This document shows, piece by piece, positions 18,637-27,760 of a stretch of DNA of 64,000 nucleotides. Origin of the DNA: Variovorax saccharolyticus (lineage in GTDB: Bacteria; Pseudomonadota; Gammaproteobacteria; Burkholderiales; Burkholderiaceae_C); assembly GCF_030316765.1 (NCBI RefSeq), contig NZ_JASZYT010000006.1, positions 62,001 through 126,000 on the forward strand. The letters run 5' to 3'. The notes below the pieces were generated by a model. The model worked only from the letters and a program-made list of their open reading frames with translations, did not search any database and was not told the origin of the DNA. The translations under genes and the position numbers were made by a program. Positions within the stretch are counted from its first letter, which is position 1. The number at the start of each line of letters is the position of its first letter.

Positions 18637-19713
18637 ATGAACGCCGAGCTCCCCCTGCCGCCTCATTTCTGGAGCCTGCTGGCGCTGTGCCTGCTGGCCC
18701 TCCTGGCGCTGTGGTGGTTCCTGCTGGCCTCCGGCCGAACAGGACGGCGTCGCCGGCTGCGACAGCGCATCGCGGCGCTCGACGCCCAGGCCGCGCCGCC
18801 TGCGCCCCTGGACCTGATCGGCATGCAAGAAGCGATGGCCCGCGCCCGCCGCGCGGCGCAGCATGCTCCGGCGCCGCAGGCGCTGCGCCACTCGCTCTAC
18901 GCGATCCCGTGGTTCATGTTCCTCGGGGACGCCCCGGCCCGGCTGCCGGGCCTGCTGGGGGGCGCTGGCGCGGCCGCCCCCGTGCCCGGCAGCGACGACA
19001 GTTTCTGGCGCTGGCACTTTCTGCATTCGACGATCGCGATCGAGATCGGTCCGGCAGCCCTGGGCGATGCGGCCGACCCCCGCGAACGCGGCCGCTGGCA
19101 CCGCGCCCTGCTCGAACTGGCGGAGCGGCGCGAGCGCCTGCCGCTCAACGGCATCGTGGCCTGCGTCGCGGCCGCGACGATGCTCGGCGAAGCCGGCGCC
19201 GCAGAAGCGCTGGCGACCCGGCTGCGCCAGCGCGTCGACGAAGTGGCCGAGCAGCTGCGCGTCCAGTTGCCGGTGTACCTGGTCGTCACCGGGCTGGAGC
19301 AGCTGGAAGGCTATGCGGCGATGCGCGACGCGCTGCCGGCGGACGCGCTCGAACAGGCGCTGGGCCACCGCCTGGCGGACCACGGGCCGGCCGCCCTCGA
19401 TGCCGGCGCCCGGCTCGACGACATCTTCGGCCTGCTGGCCGCGCAGCTTCACGCCGTGCGCATGGCGCTGCTGCGCGACCAGCAGGACCCGTCGCGCCGG
19501 CGCGCCATCCACGTCTTCATCGAGCAGCTCCGGGCCCTGCAGCCCGGCTTGCGCGTGGTGGCGCTGCGGCTGTTCGCCGCGCCGCGCGGCCCGCGCGCGC
19601 CGCGCTGGCGCGGGCTCTACCTGACGGCCGCACCGTCGGCGACGGTCGGCGGCGCCTTCATCGACGACCTGTTCGAGCGCTTCCTGCCGGCGGACCAGCC
19701 GCTCGCCAGCTGA
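18637..19713 (+). CDS. short TssM/IcmF-like protein lacking NTPase motifs
   Basis: The product has 358 residues against about 1100-1200 for TssM. A membrane helix (about 12-31) is followed by a region that aligns by eye with the TssM cytoplasmic NTPase domain. The usual PWYLVIGxPGSGKT is replaced by IPWFMFLGDAPARLPG (residues 90-104), the IDTAGRY switch by IAIEIGPAAL, and the TKxD motif by VVTGLEQLEGY. LPLNGIVACVAAATML matches the INGVLVxLS segment. The large periplasmic part of TssM is absent. It is coupled to the TssL-like gene. Identification is by pattern, not by search. Confidence 0.7.
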   Translation: MNAELPLPPHFWSLLALCLLALLALWWFLLASGRTGRRRRLRQRIAALDAQAAPPAPLDLIGMQEAMARARRAAQHAPAPQALRHSLYAIPWFMFLGDAPARLPGLLGGAGAAAPVPGSDDSFWRWHFLHSTIAIEIGPAALGDAADPRERGRWHRALLELAERRERLPLNGIVACVAAATMLGEAGAAEALATRLRQRVDEVAEQLRVQLPVYLVVTGLEQLEGYAAMRDALPADALEQALGHRLADHGPAALDAGARLDDIFGLLAAQLHAVRMALLRDQQDPSRRRAIHVFIEQLRALQPGLRVVALRLFAAPRGPRAPRWRGLYLTAAPSATVGGAFIDDLFERFLPADQPLAS

Positions 19714-19725
19714 GGCGCGGACCGG

Positions 19726-21786
19726 TCACTCGTCGTCACGCACCCGGTGCTGGCCCATCAGGGTCTGCTGGGTGGCCGGCGGCACCGCCTCGTAATGCGA
19801 CAGCGCGATGGTGTAGCGGCCCTGGCCGCTGGTCAGCGCGTTGAGCCGCGACTGGTAGCTGGCCAGCTCCGACATCGGCACCTGGCCCCTTACCACGACC
19901 GTGCCGGCGCCGCCGTTCGCGGTGCCCGTGACCAACCCGCGCCGCGAGGACAGGTCGCCGGTGACGTCGCCGATCGCGTGGTCGGGCGCCGCGATCTCGA
20001 TCTGCACGATCGGCTCGAGCACGATCGGCCGCGCCGCCCGGATCGCGGCCATGAAGGCCTTGCGCCCGGCGGTGGCGAAGGCGATGTCCTTGCTGTCGAC
20101 GCTGTGGTGCTTGCCGTCGTGCACCACCACCCGGACATCGACCACCGGGTAGCCGGCGATCGCACCCGACACCAGCACCTCGCGCACGCCCTTCTCGACC
20201 GCCGGGATGAACTGGTACGGGATCGCCCCGCCCTTGACCTCGTCGGCGAACTCGAAGCCGCTGCCGCGCGCCAGCGGTTCGATGCGCAGGAAGACCTCGC
20301 CGAACTGGCCGGCGCCGCCGGTCTGCTTCTTGTGGCGGTGGTGGCCCTCGGCCGGCGCGGTGACCGTTTCGCGGTAGGCGATGCGCGGCGGCCGGGTCTC
20401 GACCTCGAAGCGGTAGACCTCGCGCAGCCGCTCGAGCATCACGCGCAGGTGCAGCTCGCCGAGGCCGTAGATGATGGTCTCGTTGGTGGCCACCACGTGC
20501 TCGACGCGCAGGCAGGGGTCCTCGGCGACCAGCTTGCCGAGGATCTCCCAGGCCCGCTGTTCGTCGCCGTGGCGCTTGGGCTCGACCGCGAGGCCATGCA
20601 CCGGCACCGGGAAGGCCAGCGGCGCCAGGTGCACGTGGTCGTCCTCGGCGGCGTCGTGCAGCACGGCGTCGAAGTGGATCTCCTCGACCTTGGCAACCGC
20701 CACGATGTCGCCCGGCAGCGCCCGCGCCACCTCGACATGGTCCTTGCCCTGCAGCATGAACAGGTGGCCGACCTTGAAGGGCTTGCGGCCGTCGCCGATG
20801 TAGAGCTGGCTGTCGCGCGTGACCGTGCCCTGGTGGACCCGGAAGATCCCGAGCTTGCCCACGTAGGGATCGACCGTGACCTTGAAGACATGGGCCAGCA
20901 CGTGCAGCGACGGGTCGGGCCGGGCCTGCATGGGCTCGGCCGCGGCGCCCTCGCCGAGCAGGAAGTCCGGCGGATTGGCCTCGGTCGGATCGGGCAGCAG
21001 CTTGACGATGACGTCGAGCAGCTCCTGCAAGCCGGCGCCGCTGCGCGCCGAGACGAAGCAGACCGGGATCAGGTGGCCCTCGCGCAGCGCCTGTTCGAGC
21101 GGCGCGTGCAGCTCGGCGGCATCGACGTCGCCTTCGGACAGGTAGCGGTCGACGAAGGCCGCATCGACCTCGACCACCTGCTCGACCAGTGCCCGGTGCG
21201 CGTCCTCGACGCTGCCGATGTCGGACTCCCCCTCGCGGTTGAAGAAGCAGTCGACCACCTGCGTGCCGCCTGCGGCCGGCAGGTTCAGCGGCAGGCATTC
21301 GCGCCCGAAGGCGGCCTGGATCTGCGCCAGCAGGCCGGCCAGGTCGACGCCCTGGGTGTCGATCTTGTTGACGATCACCATCCGCGCCAGGTGCCGCTCG
21401 GCGGCATAGGCCATCATGCGCAGCGTCATGGGCTCGATGCCGTTGGCGGCGTTGACGACCACCGCCGCGGTTTCGACCGCTTCCAGCGGCGGCAGGCTCT
21501 GGCCGAGGAAGTCGGCCCCGCCCGGCGTGTCGATGAAATGCACCCGCGTGCCGGCGTGCGCCAGGTGCATCACCGAGGCATTGAGCGAATGCTGCATGCG
21601 GCGTTCGAGGGGATCGTGGTCGCTCACGGTGCTGCCGCGCTCGACGCTGCCGCGGGCGCCGATCGCTCCGGCCTTGTGCAGCAAGGCCTCGGCGAGAGAG
21701 GTCTTGCCGGCGGCGGAGGCGCCGACGAGCGCCAGGGTTCGCACCGCTTCCATTTCGGCCGTCTGGCCGTTCGATCGGCTTGGCAT
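19726..21786 (-). CDS. elongation factor G-like GTPase (second EF-G type)
   Basis: The product has 686 residues with the EF-G domain order: GTPase, domain II (LAHVFKVTVDPYVGKLGIFR), III, IV (GGAGQFGEVFLRIEPL) and V (VRGQVPMSELASYQSRLNAL). G motifs are VGASAAGKTSL, DTPGGADF and NKID. GASAAGKTS differs from the AHIDAGKTT of canonical EF-G and places it with the EF-G-like paralogues of unclear role. GGAG lies 7 bases before the ATG. It is convergent with the TssM-like gene and has no ribosomal protein neighbours. Confidence 0.9.
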   Translation of the reverse strand: MPSRSNGQTAEMEAVRTLALVGASAAGKTSLAEALLHKAGAIGARGSVERGSTVSDHDPLERRMQHSLNASVMHLAHAGTRVHFIDTPGGADFLGQSLPPLEAVETAAVVVNAANGIEPMTLRMMAYAAERHLARMVIVNKIDTQGVDLAGLLAQIQAAFGRECLPLNLPAAGGTQVVDCFFNREGESDIGSVEDAHRALVEQVVEVDAAFVDRYLSEGDVDAAELHAPLEQALREGHLIPVCFVSARSGAGLQELLDVIVKLLPDPTEANPPDFLLGEGAAAEPMQARPDPSLHVLAHVFKVTVDPYVGKLGIFRVHQGTVTRDSQLYIGDGRKPFKVGHLFMLQGKDHVEVARALPGDIVAVAKVEEIHFDAVLHDAAEDDHVHLAPLAFPVPVHGLAVEPKRHGDEQRAWEILGKLVAEDPCLRVEHVVATNETIIYGLGELHLRVMLERLREVYRFEVETRPPRIAYRETVTAPAEGHHRHKKQTGGAGQFGEVFLRIEPLARGSGFEFADEVKGGAIPYQFIPAVEKGVREVLVSGAIAGYPVVDVRVVVHDGKHHSVDSKDIAFATAGRKAFMAAIRAARPIVLEPIVQIEIAAPDHAIGDVTGDLSSRRGLVTGTANGGAGTVVVRGQVPMSELASYQSRLNALTSGQGRYTIALSHYEAVPPATQQTLMGQHRVRDDE

Positions 21787-21870
21787 GGGCTGTCTCCTCG
21801 GCGCCTGGGCGCGTCGGGCAGCGTACGGGATCGGACGCCGCGACGCAAGCCGGACAGCGCTTGACCGAGA

Positions 21871-22272
21871 ATGGCGCCCATGGGACCGCTGACCGATTCA
21901 TCTTCCGACGGCACGGCCTACGGGCGCCGCGAGTTCCTGGTCGTCAAGATTCCGGTGGTCGAGAACGTGGACGACCGCTGGCACCAGCGCGAGGAACGCA
22001 TCGACGAAGCGCTGCGCGCGCGCGGCCTCGGCTCGGTACTCGGCTGGGGCGACTCGCTCGGCGAGCCGACCTCCCGCGGCCGGCGCCGGGTCGCGTTCAC
22101 CCGGGTCGACATCGACATTTCGGACATCGCCGCCGGACGGTCCCTGCTGCAGTCCGCGCTGGCCGCGATCGGCGTGCCGCCGGGCACGGAGATCCACTAT
22201 TCGATCGGGCGCGTCCGCTACGCCGACATCTATGCGCCGCCCGAATGGCTGCTGGAACGGCCGCAGGACTGA
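21871..22272 (+). CDS. small hypothetical protein
   Basis: I do not recognise this 133-residue protein. It has no signal peptide and no membrane segment. It contains FLVVKIPVVENVDDRWHQRE, GLGSVLGWGDSLG and EIHYSIGRVRYADIYAPPEW, and looks like a folded alpha/beta protein. It may start at the ATG at 21871 or three codons later. It is divergent from the EF-G-like gene (84 bases) and its stop codon TGA is the first three bases of a repeat element. Confidence 0.6.
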   Translation: MAPMGPLTDSSSDGTAYGRREFLVVKIPVVENVDDRWHQREERIDEALRARGLGSVLGWGDSLGEPTSRGRRRVAFTRVDIDISDIAAGRSLLQSALAAIGVPPGTEIHYSIGRVRYADIYAPPEWLLERPQD

Positions 22273-22329
22273 GACCTCGCGGGACAGACCAACAAACTGC
22301 GCAGCAGTTTTTGCTCTGTCCTCGACTGA
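22270..22329 (+). repeat. 60-bp dispersed palindromic repeat, copy 1
   Basis: The element starts with TGAGACCTCGCGGGACAG, whose TGA is the stop codon of the preceding gene, and ends CTCGACTGA. It folds into an outer stem (GGACAGA with TCTGTCC) around an inner stem (AAACTGC with GCAGTTT) followed by TT, so it could end transcription. A near-identical copy lies at 58510-58569 on the other strand, again starting at a stop codon. Confidence 0.85.
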
Positions 22330-22333
22330 TCAA

Positions 22334-22352
22334 ACCTCGCGGGACAGACCAA
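22334..22352 (+). repeat. partial copy of the dispersed repeat
   Basis: The left 19 bases of the element (ACCTCGCGGGACAGACCAA) recur directly after copy 1 in the same orientation, without the inner hairpin. It looks like a truncated tandem copy. Confidence 0.75.
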
Positions 22353-22368
22353 ACCGCGGACCGCCACC

Positions 22369-23373
22369 CTACTCGCGCAGCGCCGCCACCTGCTCCGCAT
22401 AGGCGCTCTCGATGCGCTGCAGCCGGGTCTCGCGCGCCGCCTCGCTCACCCATTGCGCATTGAGCGCGCTCTGCCGCGCCAGTTGGTACTGCAGGCGGGC
22501 GGCCGGCAGCAGCGCCTTGTTGTCGGCCGCCGCATAGCCCAGCGACGCCCGCAGCGCCTTCAGAACCTCGCGCTGGGACTCGGCCCGCGATCCCTGGCCG
22601 CGCCCGTAGCCGACCAGGAAGACGCGCAGCTTCTTCTGCAGCTCCGGCGGCAGGTCGCGGCGCACCACGACTTGGGCCGGCGGCGTCGGCTCCGACTCCC
22701 AGACCACCTGCAGCCGCTCGGCCTCGGCCGGGAACTGCTCGCGGAAGCGCTCGAAATCGGTGGTGTTGTTGGTCGCCACGTCGGCGTCGCCGTTGGCCAC
22801 CGCCAGGGCCGTGGCCTGGTGGGTGGCGACGATCTCGCTCTTGAAGCGGGTCTCCATCGCGATCCGGTTCGGCAGGAACAGCTGGACCTGCGGCAGGATG
22901 AAGCCCGAGACCGAGCGGCTGTCGCCGCGCGCCAGCCGCCACTGCTCAGGACGGGCGAGCAGGTCCTCGAGCGAGTTGCGCGGGCCGGCCTTGCGCACCA
23001 GCAGCACGGCGCGATGATCGGGCGTGCCGCCGTGCCGCTGCACCTGGGCCAGCACGTTCATGCGGCGCTGGGAGACGGCGTCGAGCGCCAGCTGGGCCGA
23101 CAGCAGGCTCAGGTCGACCTGGCCGCGCCGGATGGCCTCGCCCAGCGATTCGTAGGTGGTGGCCGAATGCACCGTCACCGGCCGGCCGATGGCGCGGCTG
23201 AGCTCGGCCAAAAGTGGCGTCCAGCTTTCGCGCGACTCGACCACGCCGCCGACCGGCAGCACGCCAAACCGCAATTCGGGCAGCGGCAGCGGCCGGACGG
23301 GCTGGGCCCCGGCCGCCGCATGCCGGGCCAGCACGGCGGCCAGCGCCAGGCGCGCGACCCCTCGCCTCAGCAT
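22369..23373 (-). CDS. PhnD-like periplasmic binding protein (second of a tandem pair)
   Basis: Periplasmic solute-binding protein of the phosphate/phosphite/phosphonate type. The ATG at 23373 gives 334 residues with a signal peptide (RLALAAVLARHAAAGA); the frame is open further upstream. Shared family features are RFGVLPVGG, VDLSLLSAQLALDAV, SVSGFILPQVQLF and TALAVANGDADVATNNTTDF. It is closely related to the upstream neighbour (for example SVSGF and ATNNT). The gap between them is 4 bases. No permease or ATPase gene is near, so a sensing role with the divergent kinase is more likely than transport. Ligand unknown. Confidence 0.85.
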   Translation of the reverse strand: MLRRGVARLALAAVLARHAAAGAQPVRPLPLPELRFGVLPVGGVVESRESWTPLLAELSRAIGRPVTVHSATTYESLGEAIRRGQVDLSLLSAQLALDAVSQRRMNVLAQVQRHGGTPDHRAVLLVRKAGPRNSLEDLLARPEQWRLARGDSRSVSGFILPQVQLFLPNRIAMETRFKSEIVATHQATALAVANGDADVATNNTTDFERFREQFPAEAERLQVVWESEPTPPAQVVVRRDLPPELQKKLRVFLVGYGRGQGSRAESQREVLKALRASLGYAAADNKALLPAARLQYQLARQSALNAQWVSEAARETRLQRIESAYAEQVAALRE

Positions 23374-23377
23374 GGGC

Positions 23378-24499
23378 TCACGGCGCGCCCGCGCGCAATG
23401 CCGCCACCTGCTCGGCATAGGTGGTCTCGATGCGCTGCAGCCGCGCCTGGCGCGCCGCCTCGTTGACCCACTGCGAGGTCATCGCGCTCTGCCGTGCCAG
23501 CTGGTAGGCCAGCTTGGCGGCCGGCAGCAGCGAGCTGTTGTCGGCCGGCACGAAGCCGGCCAGGTCGTGCAGCGATTTCAGCACCGCGCGCTCGCTGTCG
23601 CCGCGCGGGCTCTTGCCGCGCGCGTACTCCACCAGGAAGAGCTGCACCTTCTTCTCGAACTCGGGCCCGTAGTCGCGCCGGATGACGATCTGCGCATGCG
23701 GGATCAGCTCCGACTCCCAGATCACCTGCAGCCGGTCGGCCTCGGCCGGGAACTGCTGGCGGAAACGCTCGAAATCGGCCGTGTTGTTGGTGGCGACATC
23801 GGCCTCGTCGTTGGCCACCGCCAGCGCCGTCACCTGGTGCGTGCCCACCAGCTCGCTGCGAAAGCGGGTCTCCATCGCGATGTGGTTGGGCAGGAAGAGC
23901 TGCAGCTGCGGCACGATGAAACCCGACACCGACCGGCTCTCGCCGCGCGCCAGGCGCCATTTCTCGGGCTCGGACAGCAGGTCCTTGAGGTTGCTCCTGG
24001 GGCCGCTCTTGCGCGCCAGCAGCAGCGCGCGGTAGCCCGGCAGCCCGTCGTGGCGCGTGACCTGCGCCAGCACCTTCATGCGGCGCAAGGTCACGGCATC
24101 GAGCGCCATCTTGCCGGACAGGAAGGCCATGTCGACCTGGTCGCGCTGGATCGCCTGCTCCAGGGCCTCGTAGGAAGTCACCGAGAGCATCGTGACCGGG
24201 CGGCCGATGGCGCGCCGCAGGTCGGCCAGCAGGGGCTCCCAGTCGTTGCGCGACTCGAAGGCCCCGCCCAGCGGCAGGATGCCGAAGCGCACGGCGCCTG
24301 CGCCGGCCACGGCATCGGCCGCGCCGGCCGGCGGCGCCGTCTGCGCCGTCTGCGCCGCCGCCACCAGCTGCCAGCCGAGCAGCAGCGCAAGGCCCGCGCG
24401 CACCACCGCGCGCCGGAACCGATCCGGTCGGGCGGCCACGAGAACACGGGGAACGCGCAAGGCGCAACGGACAGGAACCTGCATCTTTCTGGAACGCAT
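23378..24499 (-). CDS. PhnD-like periplasmic binding protein (first of a tandem pair)
   Basis: Paralogue of the next gene, 373 residues with the ATG at 24499 (a second ATG lies five codons in, at 24484). The basic N-terminus is followed by a hydrophobic stretch (VVRAGLALLLGWQLVAAAQ) typical of a signal peptide. The binding-protein core shows RFGILPLGGAFESRNDWEPL, SVSGFIVPQLQLFLPNHIAM and VANDEADVATNNTADFERF. It is divergent from the hybrid kinase at 24618 with 118 bases between, so the two probably share a control region. Transport partners are absent. Confidence 0.85.
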   Translation of the reverse strand: MRSRKMQVPVRCALRVPRVLVAARPDRFRRAVVRAGLALLLGWQLVAAAQTAQTAPPAGAADAVAGAGAVRFGILPLGGAFESRNDWEPLLADLRRAIGRPVTMLSVTSYEALEQAIQRDQVDMAFLSGKMALDAVTLRRMKVLAQVTRHDGLPGYRALLLARKSGPRSNLKDLLSEPEKWRLARGESRSVSGFIVPQLQLFLPNHIAMETRFRSELVGTHQVTALAVANDEADVATNNTADFERFRQQFPAEADRLQVIWESELIPHAQIVIRRDYGPEFEKKVQLFLVEYARGKSPRGDSERAVLKSLHDLAGFVPADNSSLLPAAKLAYQLARQSAMTSQWVNEAARQARLQRIETTYAEQVAALRAGAP

Positions 24500-24617
24500 G
24501 GGCCAGACTCGCCCGAACGGGCTGGTCAAACGAGCGCTGTCTACAACACAATTAGAAACCAACTTAAGCATTAGACGTGTCATTTTCCTCAACCCATGCG
24601 CATTTGTGGGCCGACCG

Positions 24618-26549
24618 ATGGCTGATCGCCACAGCCAACCCCGCTCTTCGATGAGCTGGTCGTTCCGCGCGCTGCGCCTGCTGGCGGGCCTGACGCTGGC
24701 CCAGCAGCTGGTGCTGCTGGCCCTCTTGCCGGCCACCATCGCGACCCTGGGCGCGATCGCGGTGCTGACGCGCCAGCACCTGTCGAACCTGACCGAACTG
24801 ATGCGCGCCAACGCCCAGACCGTGGCGCTGCAGGTCGCCACCGTGGCGCAGTCGCAGATGCAGCACATGGACCGCCGGGCGCTGCAGCGCACCGCGCAGT
24901 CCGGCAGCTACCAGCCGCATGTGCAGCAGGTGCAGATCTGGTCGGAGGAAGGCGAGATCGTCGCCAATTCGGAAACCGTGGACCGGCAGCGCGGCGAGGG
25001 CTTGCAGGTGGTGGCGCCGATCACCGGCGACGACGGCAGGCAGCACGGCAAGGTGATGGTCGAGATGAGTCTGGACGCGGTGACGAGCGCCAAGCGGGCG
25101 GTCTGGTTCAACGTCGTGATGGTGCTCGGCGCCAGCCTGGCCGGGGTCGGGCTGGCCGGCTGGTGGGCGGCGCGGCGCATCAGCGCGCCGATCCAGGCGC
25201 TCGGCGAGGCGGTCGACCGGCTGGGCGCCGGCGAGGATGCGCAGGTCGAGGTCGAGGGCACGGCCGAAGTGCGGCGGCTGCAGCACGGCTTCAACCTGGC
25301 GGCGCGTGCGCTGCTGGAAAGCCGCAACCAGCTCGAGAGCCGCATCGTGCACGCCACGGCCGAGCTGGCCAGCAAGAACCAGCAGCTCGAGGTCGCCAGC
25401 CAGGCCAAGACCCGGCTGCTGGCCGCCGCCAGCCACGACCTGCGGCAGCCGCTGCACGCGCTGACCCTGTTCTCGGACGGGCTGGCCAACGGCGAGACCG
25501 ATCCGGTGCGGCTGCAGCGCATCGGCCACATCCGCGAGTGCGTCGAATCGCTGGACCGGCTGTTCTCGGAGCTGCTGAACCTGTCGCAGCTGGACGCCGG
25601 GGTGCTGCAGCCGCAGTGGACCGATTTCGCGCTCGACACGCTGTTCGACGAGATCAGCCGCAATTTCCGTGCGGTGGCCGAGCAGAAGAACCTGCGGCTG
25701 GTGGTCCGCAAGACCGACGCCTGGGTGCGCTGCGACTACGTGATGCTGTCGCGCATCCTCAACAACCTGGTGTCGAACTCGCTGCGCCACACCAGCGAGG
25801 GCGGCATATTGGTCGGCGCCCGGCGGCGCGGCCGGTCGATCCGCGTGGAGGTCTGGGACACCGGCGTCGGCATCGCGCCCCATCACCAGTCGCGGGTCTT
25901 CGAGGAGTTCTACCAGGTCGACCAGGGGCGGCAGGGCGGCCGCGACCAGCGCGGGATGGGCCTGGGCCTGGCCACCGTACAGCGGCTCGCGGCCCTTCTC
26001 AACACCCGCGTCGAGCTCAGTTCGCGGCTCCTGAAAGGCACTTGCGTGCGGGTCCCGGTGCGGGCCGCGGAGCCCGCGCCGATGCTGGCGCCGGTGCTCG
26101 CACAGCCGCTCGGCATGGCGGTCGAGCCCGACACCAGCCTGGCCGACGTGCTGGTGCTGGTGATCGACGACGAGCGCACCATCCTCGAGGGCCTGCAGGT
26201 CGTGCTGACCAACTGGGGCGCGCAGGTGATGGCCGCCCAGAGCCGCTCCGAGGCGCTGGCGCTGGCCGACACCTGGGACCGCCCTCCCGACGTGGTGGTC
26301 AGCGACCTGCTGCTGCAGGCCGGCGACAACGGGCTCGACGTGATCGCCGCGCTGGAGCGCCATCCGCGCGGCATCGGGCCGTCGACCGCGCGCCTGCTGG
26401 TGACCGGCGAAACCAAGCCGGACCGCCTGCGCGAAGTCGCCAGCGCGGGAGTCGCGGTGCTCTACAAGCCGGTTTCGCCGCGCGTGCTGCGCCAGGCCAT
26501 CCAGGCGCAGCTGGCCGCGGCGCATGGCGCCCTCGCGCCCGTCGGCTGA
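24618..26549 (+). CDS. hybrid sensor histidine kinase
   Basis: The product has 643 residues. Membrane segments lie at about 30-50 and 161-183 with a periplasmic loop of about 110 residues, then HAMP (about 184-235), a coiled coil, HisKA with ASHDLRQPLHALTLF (His 273), HATPase (NNLVSNSLRHTSEGG, WDTGVGIAPHHQ, MGLGLATVQRL) and a C-terminal receiver (LVIDDERTILEG, Asp in VVVSDLLLQ). The start ATG at 24618 lacks a clear ribosome-binding site; a later ATG at 24651 is possible. The periplasmic loop may bind the PhnD-like proteins encoded divergently. Confidence 0.92.
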   Translation: MADRHSQPRSSMSWSFRALRLLAGLTLAQQLVLLALLPATIATLGAIAVLTRQHLSNLTELMRANAQTVALQVATVAQSQMQHMDRRALQRTAQSGSYQPHVQQVQIWSEEGEIVANSETVDRQRGEGLQVVAPITGDDGRQHGKVMVEMSLDAVTSAKRAVWFNVVMVLGASLAGVGLAGWWAARRISAPIQALGEAVDRLGAGEDAQVEVEGTAEVRRLQHGFNLAARALLESRNQLESRIVHATAELASKNQQLEVASQAKTRLLAAASHDLRQPLHALTLFSDGLANGETDPVRLQRIGHIRECVESLDRLFSELLNLSQLDAGVLQPQWTDFALDTLFDEISRNFRAVAEQKNLRLVVRKTDAWVRCDYVMLSRILNNLVSNSLRHTSEGGILVGARRRGRSIRVEVWDTGVGIAPHHQSRVFEEFYQVDQGRQGGRDQRGMGLGLATVQRLAALLNTRVELSSRLLKGTCVRVPVRAAEPAPMLAPVLAQPLGMAVEPDTSLADVLVLVIDDERTILEGLQVVLTNWGAQVMAAQSRSEALALADTWDRPPDVVVSDLLLQAGDNGLDVIAALERHPRGIGPSTARLLVTGETKPDRLREVASAGVAVLYKPVSPRVLRQAIQAQLAAAHGALAPVG

Positions 26550-26754
26550 GCGCCCCCGAGGGCGGCCCGGCCGCGCTTCGGGCCGCGGCCCGACACCGCG
26601 TCGGCGAAAACCGTACGTCGTCCGGCATAGACCGAGAGGCTGCGGAATCCCGCCCTCCCGGCCCACAATGCAGAAGGCCGCAGGAGGACATAAGCCCTCT
26701 GCCTTATCGCGCACAAACAGCCGCCTTCGTACATTGGATGCCTCACCCCTGCGA

Positions 26755-27717
26755 ATGCAGTCCATGCTTGCGAACCGTTTTCCCCCGCTGCCTCGATGGC
26801 AGCGCGTCCTGTCGACCCTGGCCTGTGCAGCCTGGCTGTGCGGCAGCGCGCAGGCCGCCGGCCTCACGGTGCTGATGGCCGACGAGACGGCCGCCCACAC
26901 CGAGTTCGTCCGCCAGTTGCGCGAAACGCAGGACGCCGGCAACCGCTTCCATCTGGTCCACCTGGCGGCTGGCGAGCGCGCCGTCGAAGAGGCCGCGGGG
27001 AGCGCGGCGCCGGACGGCATCACGATGGCCGTCGGCATGAGCGCCGCCCGCTCGGCGATCGCCAGTCCGGGCCAGGACCCGCTGGTGCTGGCGATGCTGA
27101 GCCGGCTCGACTACGAGAGCCTCAGGGGCACGGCCGCCCTGCGTCGCCCGGAGCGCCAGATCGGCGTGCTCCTGCGCGAGCCGGCCATGGCCGACCAGCT
27201 GGCGCTGATCGATGCCGTGATGCCCACCAAGCGCCGGCTCGGCATCGTCGCCACGGCCGAGTCGGAGCCGATCGTGAACGAGTTGCTGCGCGCCGGCCTG
27301 GGCTGGGACCTGCAGGTCGAATACGCGCCGGATGCCAAGTCGCTCGCCACCGCGCTGCGCCTGCTGGTGCCGCGCAGCGACGCCCTGCTGGTGCTGCCCG
27401 ACAAGATCGGCGACAGCCAGGCCGCGACGCTGACGGTGCTGCGCGCCGGCGCCGGCGCCGGCCTGCCGGTGTTCGGCACCAGCGACGGCCTGGTGCGCTC
27501 CGGCGGCCTGGCCGCCGCGGTATCGACGCCGAGCCAGCTGGCCCAGCAGGCGCGGGGGCTGGGCCACAAGCTCGCTGCGGCCGGCAGCGCGCCCGGCGTG
27601 CGGATCGAAGCCGCGACGCCGGCGACGGTGCGCGTCAATGCCACCGTCGCGCGCGGACTCGGCCTGCGGCTGCCCGACGAACGCGAGTTGACTGCACGCG
27701 TGAGCAGCATCCGATGA
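26755..27717 (+). CDS. ABC-type solute-binding protein (ABC_sub_bind-like)
   Basis: The product has 320 residues. A signal peptide covers about 1-34 (LSTLACAAWLCGSAQAAG). The rest resembles the ABC_sub_bind family: MPTKRRLGIVATAESEPIVN, VEYAPDAKSLATALRLLVPR and DALLVLPDKIGDSQAATLTV. It lies between two hybrid kinases, on their strand, and no permease or ATPase gene accompanies it. By context it is a likely periplasmic sensor for the kinase that follows 43 bases downstream. The start is uncertain between ATG 26755 and ATG 26764. Confidence 0.8.
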   Translation: MQSMLANRFPPLPRWQRVLSTLACAAWLCGSAQAAGLTVLMADETAAHTEFVRQLRETQDAGNRFHLVHLAAGERAVEEAAGSAAPDGITMAVGMSAARSAIASPGQDPLVLAMLSRLDYESLRGTAALRRPERQIGVLLREPAMADQLALIDAVMPTKRRLGIVATAESEPIVNELLRAGLGWDLQVEYAPDAKSLATALRLLVPRSDALLVLPDKIGDSQAATLTVLRAGAGAGLPVFGTSDGLVRSGGLAAAVSTPSQLAQQARGLGHKLAAAGSAPGVRIEAATPATVRVNATVARGLGLRLPDERELTARVSSIR

Positions 27718-27760
27718 GCACCGCCCGGCCGCCCGCTGGCGCTCGCACGGAGGTCGCCTC

